In this document: positions 25,061 to 33,015 of the stretch, piece by piece
Numbering within the stretch: the stretch's first letter is position 1
Layout: the number at the start of each line of letters is the position of its first letter
Origin: CALDSL01 sp039810245
GTDB lineage: Bacteria > Chloroflexota > Anaerolineae > Anaerolineales > Anaerolineaceae
DNA: 64,000 nucleotides
Assembly (NCBI GenBank): GCA_039810245.1
Contig: JBDHWQ010000014.1
Coordinates: forward strand, 29,572 to 93,571
Direction: 5' to 3'
Program-made: the position numbers and the translations under genes
Notes under the pieces: generated by a model
What the model saw: only the letters and a program-made list of their open reading frames with translations
Databases searched by the model: none
Told to the model about the DNA's origin: nothing

Positions 25061-25927
25061 ATGTCCAGAATTGCCATCGTGACCGATAGCGTGGCCAGCA
25101 TCCCTGAAGCCCTGCTGGAAAGCCTGCACATCCATGTGGTGCCTTACTACCTGCACCGCGGCCAGGAAGTGCTGCGTGACCTGGTGGATATCCACCGCGA
25201 TGCGTTTTACCAGTGGATGCTCACCGCGCAAGAGCTGCCGCAGACGGCCAACCCCGGCCCGGGTGATTACATCAACATGTACGAAACCCTGGCCCAACAG
25301 GAGGGCGTTGATGCGATCGTCTCGATCCATATCACCTCAAAAGGCAGCGGCGCATACCAGGCCGCCATGGTGGCCAAAGAAATGCTGTCGCAAACGCTGC
25401 CGCGGCTGCGCATCGAGGTGATCGATTCGCTTAACGTGTCTATGTGCCAGGGCTGGATGGTGATCGAAGCCGCGCGCGCTGCGCTGGCCGGGAACAGCCT
25501 GGCCGATGTGATCGGCACGGTACGCAACATCATGTCCACCGCGCGCATGATTCAAACCGCTGACACGCTCAAATACCTATTTATGGGCGGGCGTATCGGC
25601 AAAGCGCGTCATCTGGTGGGATCGCTGCTCAACCTGCGCCCGCTGATCGGCATTGAAGATGGAATAGTTGTGCCGCTGGGCGTGGCGCGCACCCGCCAGC
25701 GCGCCTACGAGATGATCATCGAGATGGTGGAGAAGGCTGTCGGGCCGGGTGGTAAAGTGAAGATGGCATACGTGCACGCCGCGGCATGCGAAGAGGCCGA
25801 AAAGTTGCGCGCGCTGGCCCACGCACGGTTATCAGTCGTCGAAGAGCTGTTTGCCGAGCTTTCTCCGGTGCTGGGCGTACACAGCGGCCCCGGCACCGTT
25901 GGCGTGTGCTACTACCCGGTAGATTAA
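25061..25927 (+). CDS. DegV family fatty-acid-binding protein
   Basis: A 288-residue cytoplasmic protein with the DegV start RIAIVTDSVASIPEALLE, the middle TSKGSGAYQAAMVAKE, and the C-lobe LKYLFMGGRIGKA, typical of family members that hold a fatty acid between two lobes. In Firmicutes such proteins (FakB) present fatty acids to the kinase FakA. No FakA partner is visible here. It lies 19 bases after the propeller lipoprotein gene and ends at a strong terminator. Confidence 0.92.
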   Translation: MSRIAIVTDSVASIPEALLESLHIHVVPYYLHRGQEVLRDLVDIHRDAFYQWMLTAQELPQTANPGPGDYINMYETLAQQEGVDAIVSIHITSKGSGAYQAAMVAKEMLSQTLPRLRIEVIDSLNVSMCQGWMVIEAARAALAGNSLADVIGTVRNIMSTARMIQTADTLKYLFMGGRIGKARHLVGSLLNLRPLIGIEDGIVVPLGVARTRQRAYEMIIEMVEKAVGPGGKVKMAYVHAAACEEAEKLRALAHARLSVVEELFAELSPVLGVHSGPGTVGVCYYPVD

Positions 25928-25933
25928 GGTTTT

Positions 25934-25979
25934 GCTGCATGAAAAAACCGGGCCATGCGGCCCGGTTTTTTCATGCAGC
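25934..25979. terminator. Bidirectional rho-independent terminator
   Basis: The 21-base arms 25934-25954 and 25959-25979 are perfect complements around ATGC. The A/U runs within the stem read as a U-tract on both strands. It separates degV from the convergent clostripain-like gene. Confidence 0.88.
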
Positions 25980-25984
25980 TAATT

Positions 25985-28621
25985 CTATCTTACCGTGATC
26001 GGCGCGTAGGTGGCGTATTGATTGCCGTCCAGGTCTTCGGCGATGAAGCCGACCACATAATCACCGGCGGGGGCATCCATCAGTTCCCAGGTAAAGTTCT
26101 GGCTGCTGAAGGTCAGCGTGGCGCCTTCCTGGGTGACAGGGGTCATGGGCTGGCCGCTGCCGTTGGTATCCAGCCACTGCTCCAGCAGGGTGATCTGGTC
26201 TCCCGGCTCGGGTACGATCTCCCATGGCGCGCCGGGGTTATTGCCCGAAGCGCTGCTCATCTCGGCGGTGTTAAAGCCGTAGACGTGCACCAGGTTGCCG
26301 TTCTGCATCTCAAGCTGGGCGTAGCGCTGTTCGCCATCCTTGTAGCGGTAGATGCCGTCCACGCGGTACAGCGCTTCTTCGGCTGTCGCGCCATAATTGC
26401 GCGGGCGCAGGGTGGCCATCTCCAGGTTCTGCCCGTCGTTGATGCCAAACACCACCGGCTCCCACTCGTATTCCAGCGTGAATGAGCCGGACGTGCCCCA
26501 ATCCGGGTAGAATACCCCGTCCACTTCGCGCGTGGTCGTGCTTTCCAGGTAGTCCATGTCGGCAACGTAGATCGACTGGCCGGTGCGGTCGAGGTAGCCC
26601 ACGAACAAGTAGATATAGCCGATGTTCTGGCCGCTGATCTGGCTGCTGAGCAGCACCGTCTGGCCGGGGGCCACGCTGTCAGCCGAAAGCTGCAGCGGCG
26701 AAAGCGTGATCTGCCCCGCGCCGGGGGCGCGCACTGAGCCAAGCTGCGTGCTGGGTGCGGCAGGCGCGGCTTGGAAGCGTGCGCCGGTGTAGTGGAACGC
26801 CAGGAAGTCATCCCACAGCGAATCCTGCGCGAAGCGGTCGGCTATCACGGTGTAGGATCGCGGCCCGCCCGCACCGGTGTTATAGAGCTGCGAGTTGGGA
26901 TAGTAGATGGAGACGCCGGTAGCCCCGCGCTTGTTGGGCCCGTTGTTGATCGCCACCACCGAGGTATCGATGGCGGCCACCACGCCGCTGGCGGCCTGCG
27001 CCACGGCGTCGTTGTTCACTTCGCGCTGTAAGAGCTGCGCGAAGTTCCCCAGGTCAATGTAGGATGGCGGCACCTGGCTGCCAAAGATGCTGGTGAACGA
27101 GCGCGCGAAGCGTTTGGCGCGCGCCACGCCGCCCTGGTCGGCGGATTGCAGCGCGAAGGACAGCTGGTTGACGCGGTCCATCAGCTCGGGCACGCGCGAG
27201 AGGTCGATAGTAGCCAGGGTGATATCGCCGCCCATCTGCCGCGCGAGCTGGTCCGCGGAGATGCGCGGCCCGCCGCCAAACAACCCGCTCATCCCCGAGC
27301 TCTGCCGCAGCAGGTCGGCGCGGGCGTTATCGTCCACGATGCGCTCGTCGTTGCGAATATAGCTCTGGACAATGGCCTGCCCAAGCTGCGCGCCGTCCAT
27401 GCCGGGGTTGGCTTCCAGCGTGTCGAACACACTGGCGTAAGCCCAACCCAGCGCCGGCTCAGTCTCCTGCGAGAGCACTGCGTAGCGCGCGTGCGGTTCC
27501 AACGCGCTGAGAACTTCCAGGTGACCCATCAGGCAGGCGTCCATGCCCAGCAGGTCGATCTTATCTACCCCGGTTTGCTGGCGGATCTGCCCCAGCGCGT
27601 CATCGATTTCATTCAGGAAGAGCTGGTCGCCGGCGGCCTGCCCCAGCGGGGCATCCGTGCTGGAGCGCCCGGCCGAGTCGGTATCGCTCCAACCGCCCGG
27701 CCAGCCCATGCCGTGATCCGAAAGGATCAACGCATAGCGGTCGGCAGGGTACGTCTGCATGGCCCAGGTGGCAAAGTCGACCAGCGTGCGCGTATCGGAC
27801 ATGTTGACTTCGCCCAGGTCATCCAGCATTTGCGAGCCCACGCGGTTGAGGTCGTTATCACGCGTCACCAGGTAGCGGCGTGCGCCATTCCAGTTGCCGT
27901 CGCCGCTGAAACCGCCGCGGTAGCGGTCGATCTGCGCCACGATGGTGACGTTGTCGCTCGAGCCCACGCGCTCGGCTTCGTTCAAGTCAAGGGTGATATC
28001 CTGCTCCAGGATCTTATCATCGGCATCCTGGTAGAGCATCACCAGCCACTTCTCGCCGCCGCTGCCGCTCGAACCGGTGCTGCCCAGCGGCCGCGGGGTA
28101 GAGGTCTTGCGCGGCACCAGGGTGTTGATCACCAGCGGCGCGTGAGTGGGCTGGGCCACATCGGCGGGCGGAATCTGCTGGTTATCCTGCGGGAAGGTCT
28201 GGTCCTGTGGGGCGGTCTGATCCTGGGGGAAGGCGTCTCCGCCACCGCCGCCAAACAACGACGGCCCCAGCACGACGACCAGGATGATCAGCAGCACGAT
28301 CATGCCGATCGATCCCAGGCAGCCGCCGCGCCGCGCGCCCCCGCCGCCGCCCGGCAGCGGGAAACCGCCAAAGCCACCGCCCCCTCCGCCGCTGCTGCCA
28401 CCGCCGGAGCCAAAACCGCCAAAACCACCCCCACTGCTGCCCCCGCTGGAGCCGCCACTGGATCCGAAACCACCACCACCGCCACCCTGCTCGCGCTCGC
28501 GGCGCGGAGCTTCGGCGCGCTCGCGCGGCCCGCTAGAGTCGCCGGCCGGTCGACGCCGCCCCGCGCGGATGGTGAAAGCAATCTGCCCGAACGGGCGCAT
28601 CGTACCTGAAGTCATATCCAT
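25985..28621 (-). CDS. Membrane-anchored clostripain-family (C11) cysteine peptidase
   Basis: An 878-residue protein, with GGAGGAG as ribosome-binding site. An unusual N-terminal cytoplasmic part (1-100) is rich in Gly/Ser after a basic segment. A membrane helix follows (about 104-123), then a T/P linker and the C11 domain (from about 190, KWLVMLYQDADDKILEQDI). The catalytic histidine is in LILSDHGMGW (His303) and the nucleophile in LLGMDACLMG (Cys363). A beta-rich C-terminal region (about 640-878) may bind substrate. C11 enzymes cut after Arg or Lys. Self-processing sites cannot be named. Confidence 0.88.
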   Translation of the reverse strand: MDMTSGTMRPFGQIAFTIRAGRRRPAGDSSGPRERAEAPRREREQGGGGGGFGSSGGSSGGSSGGGFGGFGSGGGSSGGGGGGFGGFPLPGGGGGARRGGCLGSIGMIVLLIILVVVLGPSLFGGGGGDAFPQDQTAPQDQTFPQDNQQIPPADVAQPTHAPLVINTLVPRKTSTPRPLGSTGSSGSGGEKWLVMLYQDADDKILEQDITLDLNEAERVGSSDNVTIVAQIDRYRGGFSGDGNWNGARRYLVTRDNDLNRVGSQMLDDLGEVNMSDTRTLVDFATWAMQTYPADRYALILSDHGMGWPGGWSDTDSAGRSSTDAPLGQAAGDQLFLNEIDDALGQIRQQTGVDKIDLLGMDACLMGHLEVLSALEPHARYAVLSQETEPALGWAYASVFDTLEANPGMDGAQLGQAIVQSYIRNDERIVDDNARADLLRQSSGMSGLFGGGPRISADQLARQMGGDITLATIDLSRVPELMDRVNQLSFALQSADQGGVARAKRFARSFTSIFGSQVPPSYIDLGNFAQLLQREVNNDAVAQAASGVVAAIDTSVVAINNGPNKRGATGVSIYYPNSQLYNTGAGGPRSYTVIADRFAQDSLWDDFLAFHYTGARFQAAPAAPSTQLGSVRAPGAGQITLSPLQLSADSVAPGQTVLLSSQISGQNIGYIYLFVGYLDRTGQSIYVADMDYLESTTTREVDGVFYPDWGTSGSFTLEYEWEPVVFGINDGQNLEMATLRPRNYGATAEEALYRVDGIYRYKDGEQRYAQLEMQNGNLVHVYGFNTAEMSSASGNNPGAPWEIVPEPGDQITLLEQWLDTNGSGQPMTPVTQEGATLTFSSQNFTWELMDAPAGDYVVGFIAEDLDGNQYATYAPITVR

Positions 28622-28841
28622 GGAAGAATCTCCTCCGCCGGCCCAGAGCGGGTTAAGTCATGCGTTGGCCGGTGAAATGATTGTAGCATTTTTGGTTTGC
28701 AAGCATTGGGAGACATTTCGACCAAACCATCCAGGCAAAACGCCGGTACAGTTTGGTTTGCGCCGCCTTTATACGAAGACAGCGAATCGTGCGAATGGTT
28801 TTGATGCGAAGTATTTTTACGCAAGCGCAAAAACACTGCTG

Positions 28842-29543
28842 CTACTCGCACTCTTTCTTCTGCTTGGGCAAATCGGGCAGCTGCCAGTCGATCTCTGGCA
28901 GGCCGGCTTCGCGCAGCGCGGCGTTGGCGCGCGAGAACGGGCGGCTGCCAAAAAAGCCGTTGTGCGCCGAAAGCGGCGAGGGGTGCGCGGATTGGATGAT
29001 GAAGTGTCGCGTGGTGTCGATCAGATCGGCTTTGCGGCGCGCGTACGCGCCCCACAGGATGAACACCACCCGCGTGGGCAGCCTGTTCACCGCGCGCAGC
29101 ACTGCGTCGGTAAACTGCTCCCAGCCCTTGCCCTGGTGCGAATTCGCCTGCCCGGCGCGGACCGTGAGCACCGCGTTGAGCAGCAGCACTCCCTGGCGCG
29201 CCCAGGGCACCAGGCAGCCGTGATCCGGTGGGGTGGCGCCCACGTCGTCCTGCAGCTCTTTGTAAATATTCACCAGCGAGGGCGGCAGTGGCACATTGGG
29301 CCGCACCGAAAAGGAGCATCCGTGTGCCTGGCGCGGGCCGTGGTAGGGGTCCTGCCCCAGGATCACCACGCGCACCTGCTCGTAAGGCGTGTACTCCAGG
29401 CACGAAAAGACCTCGCTCTCCTTGGGATAAATCGCGTATTTCGCCCGCTCGCTATCGACGAACTGCACCACATTCTGAAAGTAGGGTTTATCGATTTCAT
29501 CCCCCAGCACCTTGCGCCACGATTGCGGAAGATTAACGATCAT
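28842..29543 (-). CDS. ung: Uracil-DNA glycosylase (family 1)
   Basis: A 233-residue enzyme from the ATG at 29543, with an AGGAGAA ribosome-binding site; a longer frame to 29675 exists but lacks similarity. Motifs of family 1 are clear: the catalytic water-activating region VVILGQDPYHGPRQAHG, FSV after it, LLLNAVLTV, and the DNA-intercalation loop HPSPLSAHNGFFG. It removes uracil from DNA to begin base-excision repair. It lies between the clostripain-like and gpgS-like genes on the same strand, with gaps of about 130-220 bases on each side. Confidence 0.96.
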   Translation of the reverse strand: MIVNLPQSWRKVLGDEIDKPYFQNVVQFVDSERAKYAIYPKESEVFSCLEYTPYEQVRVVILGQDPYHGPRQAHGCSFSVRPNVPLPPSLVNIYKELQDDVGATPPDHGCLVPWARQGVLLLNAVLTVRAGQANSHQGKGWEQFTDAVLRAVNRLPTRVVFILWGAYARRKADLIDTTRHFIIQSAHPSPLSAHNGFFGSRPFSRANAALREAGLPEIDWQLPDLPKQKKECE

Positions 29544-29671
29544 GCCATTCTCCTGAAGAACAAAATCCGGAAACGCGAAGTGCGCGAAGGAAAACCAGTA
29601 TACGTTCTTACGCCTGTATTGTATTCTCCCCCGGTTCTTCGCGCATCCTTCTCGTTCTTTACGGTGCAGAT

Positions 29672-31489
29672 TCACATATCCGCGGAGAAGCGCTCGCGGT
29701 AGGCGTCGACGGAAATCATCGGCGGTCGCTCGCGCTCGGCCACCTCGGCCACATCGAGCGAATAACCGCCTTCATCGTAACGGATCAGCTTCATTGACTT
29801 GTTCACTTCTTCCAAAATCGAGCGGTTATAGCGGTTTTCCAGCTTACGCAGCACCGCCTGCAGGATGGTGAACGACATCTTGCTCAGCGCTTCCAGGCTC
29901 TGGTTATGATGCACGCGCTCCAGCAGGTCCACCTGGGCAATTGCCGAAAGCCCAAACTTCTCAAACACATCGATCAGCAGCCCGATCTCCACGCCATAGC
30001 CGGAGAAAAACGGCAGTTGTTCCAGCGCCTTGCGCCGCCCGCCGTACTCGCCGGAAAGCGGCTGGATCACCCCCGAAAGCTCTGGGTAGAACAGGTTGAG
30101 CAGCGGGCGCGCGGTCAGCTCGGTGACGCGCCCCCCGCCGCCGGCCACCGTTTGCCCGCCTTCGCGCAGCGGGCGCTGGTAAAAGCCCTTGACAAACTGC
30201 AGCGCAGGGTTGACCAGCATCGGGCCAATAACCCCCACCACAAAACGCGGATGGATGTTGACGATGTCGGTATCAATCCACACTACGATCTCACCGCGCG
30301 TCACCAGCAGGCTCTTCCACAACGCCTCGCCCTTGCCGCGCCGGCTGCCCAGCTCGGGCAGCATCTGCTGGTGGATGTACACCGGCACGCCCAGCTCGGC
30401 GGCGATCTGCCGGGTGCAGTCGGTGGAGTGCGAATCGATCAGCACCACCTCGTCCAGCAACGGGTACTGGTCCATCAGCCGCCCCTTGACGGTGCGGATC
30501 ACCTGGCCCACGGTTTCTTCCTCGTTCAGCGCCGGCAGCGCCAGGCTGATGCTTACGCCCTGTTCCTGCTTGAAGCGCACCAGGCGCTCAATGTCGTCGA
30601 ACTCGTCGGCATGGTACGTATTCTCGGCAAACCAGCGGTCCACCAGCAGCGAAATCGCCTGCGCGCCGGCCAGCTCACCTTCCGCGCCGGTCCAGGTTTT
30701 TGGCAGCGGGTCTTTCGACTTAACCACCACCACCGGGCATTGCGCGCCGCGCAGCATATCTTCAGCGGCAGCACCCAACTGCCACTCGCTGGCCGCACTG
30801 CCCGAGCCGCCCAACACCAGCAGGTCGGCCGCGCCGGAAAGCTCGCGAATTGTCGCGGCCGGGTTGACCGAAGGTTCCACCCGCAGCGCCACGCCCTTCA
30901 GGCTGGGCAGAATCGCGGCCAGGCCGCGGAATGGTTCTTCCAGGTAATCGGGAGTTTGCGGCGCGGTGAGGTGCAGCGCGGCAATTTCGTCGTGTGGCAG
31001 GGTCAGGCTCATGCGCAGCGAAAGCTCGGCGTACGGGCCGCCACGCAGCGGCACCAGCGTGCGGGCAATTGCCTGCGGCCAGGGTCCGCGCACCACCGCC
31101 AGGTCGCAGACTGGCTGCGCGGCGATCTCGGGTGGCGGGCTGCCCAGGCGCTCAAAGTGGCACGGGTATTCCAGCGCCAGCAGGTCGGGCGGGTCACGGC
31201 GCAGAATATCGACCAGCTCCTGCCAGGGGTTATAGGAAGCCACCACGCGCGCCACGCTGTAGGAAACGCCATCCGGCGAGAGCGCCAGGAGCTGCTTGCG
31301 CAGCGCGCGCGCCTGCGTAGACGCCGCCGAGAGCGAAGCCTCCGGCTCGACCGGCACCAGGCCGACCAGCCGCACCGACGCGCCAGTAGCGCGCGCCAGG
31401 CTCAGCGCCGCCGAGCAGTCCATCCCCGGCAGCACCGGCACCACCACCTCACGGAACGGCCGGAAAATGCGTTTCTTCATACGTCTCAT
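29672..31489 (-). CDS. gpgS: Universal-stress-protein/glucosyl-3-phosphoglycerate synthase fusion
   Basis: A 605-residue protein, with AGGAG nine bases before the ATG. Residues 10-265 contain two UspA-like halves (the second ends in LLVLGGSGSAASEWQLG and QCPVVVVKS, the USP nucleotide-binding signature). Residues 280-605 are a GT81 enzyme: ISLALPALNEEETVGQVI, LIDSHSTDCT, the metal motif WIDTDIVN, and the late RVHHNQSLEALSKM typical of GpgS. It would make glucosyl-3-phosphoglycerate, precursor of glucosylglycerate-type solutes, from an NDP-glucose and 3-phosphoglycerate. No GpgP phosphatase is near. The stress-protein domains may sense adenylates. Confidence 0.85.
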   Translation of the reverse strand: MRRMKKRIFRPFREVVVPVLPGMDCSAALSLARATGASVRLVGLVPVEPEASLSAASTQARALRKQLLALSPDGVSYSVARVVASYNPWQELVDILRRDPPDLLALEYPCHFERLGSPPPEIAAQPVCDLAVVRGPWPQAIARTLVPLRGGPYAELSLRMSLTLPHDEIAALHLTAPQTPDYLEEPFRGLAAILPSLKGVALRVEPSVNPAATIRELSGAADLLVLGGSGSAASEWQLGAAAEDMLRGAQCPVVVVKSKDPLPKTWTGAEGELAGAQAISLLVDRWFAENTYHADEFDDIERLVRFKQEQGVSISLALPALNEEETVGQVIRTVKGRLMDQYPLLDEVVLIDSHSTDCTRQIAAELGVPVYIHQQMLPELGSRRGKGEALWKSLLVTRGEIVVWIDTDIVNIHPRFVVGVIGPMLVNPALQFVKGFYQRPLREGGQTVAGGGGRVTELTARPLLNLFYPELSGVIQPLSGEYGGRRKALEQLPFFSGYGVEIGLLIDVFEKFGLSAIAQVDLLERVHHNQSLEALSKMSFTILQAVLRKLENRYNRSILEEVNKSMKLIRYDEGGYSLDVAEVAERERPPMISVDAYRERFSADM

Positions 31490-31535
31490 CGTGCTTCACT
31501 CCTAACGGATAATTTAATCGAGAAATTTCTCTTTC

Positions 31536-32753
31536 TCATAACTCCAACAGCGGGGCGATCTGGTTTTGGTAGATTGCTTCCCAGGTGTAGTTCTGGCGTA
31601 CCCGGGCACGGTGGCGGTACTCGGCGCTGGCCTGCAAGCGGTCGCGCACCGTGGCGGCCAGCGAGAGCGGGTTGCAGTCCGGAGAGAAGAACGTGGCGGC
31701 GTCGCCCGCCAGCGCACGCAGCGCGGGGATGTCGCTGCAAAAGATGGGCAGGTAGGCCAGCCCGGCTTCCAGCACCGGGATGCCAAAGCCTTCCTCGCGG
31801 CTGGGCAGGAACAGCGCATCCGCTATGCGGTACAGCGCGGCCACGCTGGCATCATCCAGCCCGTCCGGCGCCCACTCGGCCAAGAAATGTGCCGCCTGCT
31901 CCAGGCCCAACTGCGCGCGCAGTTCCTGCAGCTCGCGCAGGTAGCCGGCGTTGGCCGGGTTATGCGCCCCCGGCGGCCCGGTGACAACCAGCGCCGCATC
32001 GGGCAGGTCAGCCCGCAGCGCGGCCAGGGTGGACAGCGCCAGCTCCAGATTCTTCCGCCGCGTGACGCGCACCGGCGCCAGCAGGATGGGCGCGGATTGC
32101 GCCAGGCGTACCTGCGTCACAATGCGCGCCAGCGCCGGCGGCAGGGCCAGAAAATCCGGCAGGTCCAGCCCGGCGGGGATGGACTGGATGCTCTCGCGCG
32201 AGATGCCCATCAGCGCCGCCAGCTCTTCGCGCCGCGCCTCAGAGACCACCACCTGCCGCGCCCCGGGCCAGGCCGTGCGCAGGAGATCCCAGGGATAGCC
32301 GGGGTGCAGTTCGCCATCGTAGCGATCGGCGCCCCACGCCAGGTCGTGATGCCACAGGATGAAGCGCGGCGCGCCCGGCGACTGCGATATGCGGTACAGC
32401 GCGGCGGTGAGTGCCAGGTTTTTGTGCAGTGAAGCCACATTGTGCAGCACCACTGCACCGGCTCCGGCCAGCGCGGCGCGCAGCTCGCTTTCCAGCGCGG
32501 TCGATAGCGCGTCAAAGCCTTCCGGCACGCTGCCCGCATCCAGCGCGGCCTTCATCTTCAACACTTCCGGGTGGCGTGAATCCATGCGCGGCAGGGTGAT
32601 CACCGGGATGCGTGCATCCCAGGTCTGCCCGCGCCCGGCCACCACGCTGACGCTGTGCCCGGCGCGATCAAACTGCACCGCCTGGCGGGCCAGTACGGTC
32701 TCTACTCCCCCAACCACGGGGGGCGCGGAATAATGGATCAGGAGTATTTTCAT
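31536..32753 (-). CDS. GT4 glycosyltransferase, possibly mannosylglucosylglycerate synthase-like
   Basis: A 405-residue GT-B enzyme from the ATG at 32753. The start KILLIHYSAPPVVGGVETVL holds the GGVE acceptor loop; HNVASLHKNLALTAAL and LWHHDLAWG follow. The C-terminal half has APVRVTRRKNLELAL and the donor motif PSREEGFGIPVLEAGLA. It lies 46 bases upstream of the gpgS-like fusion on the same strand. GT4 enzymes extend glucosylglycerate to mannosylglucosylglycerate in some bacteria, and the LHKN/HHDL words resemble that group as I remember it. The family is secure; the specific role is inference. Confidence 0.78.
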   Translation of the reverse strand: MKILLIHYSAPPVVGGVETVLARQAVQFDRAGHSVSVVAGRGQTWDARIPVITLPRMDSRHPEVLKMKAALDAGSVPEGFDALSTALESELRAALAGAGAVVLHNVASLHKNLALTAALYRISQSPGAPRFILWHHDLAWGADRYDGELHPGYPWDLLRTAWPGARQVVVSEARREELAALMGISRESIQSIPAGLDLPDFLALPPALARIVTQVRLAQSAPILLAPVRVTRRKNLELALSTLAALRADLPDAALVVTGPPGAHNPANAGYLRELQELRAQLGLEQAAHFLAEWAPDGLDDASVAALYRIADALFLPSREEGFGIPVLEAGLAYLPIFCSDIPALRALAGDAATFFSPDCNPLSLAATVRDRLQASAEYRHRARVRQNYTWEAIYQNQIAPLLEL

Positions 32754-33015
32754 GCTCGTTTCCAGAAATCGTTGGCGGGCGGGCATGCTCGCCGCCAAAG
32801 GTTTGTGGGTTGAGATCAATCAGCGCGCGCGCCGGTTGACCGGACTGGATGATGAAAAAGGATGAAGCTTCCCCCGGCTCCAGCGGAAAGACGAGGGCCA
32901 AACCCGGTGCATGATCGCGGTTGGATAGTACACGGCCCCAAACGCCAGCCAGGGCAACACCAGTATAGCCAATTTTGGGGGCGTTATCAACCGCGCCAGG
33001 CGGTAACCGGGCAGC

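Noticed and set aside
27146..28609. A 487-codon plus-strand open frame opposite the clostripain-family gene
   Set aside because: No recognisable motif and low-complexity Ala/Arg tail; the minus strand has the catalytic His and Cys motifs.
29906..31984. A 692-codon open frame on the plus strand, antisense to the GpgS fusion and GT4 genes
   Set aside because: The translation is compositionally odd (His/Arg/Gln-rich) with no domain, and the opposite strand has two clear enzymes. It is a by-product of GC-rich codon use.
32754..33015. A small gene in the gap between the GT4 and PD40 genes
   Set aside because: Frames on both strands are short, lack ribosome-binding sites and have no recognisable composition.
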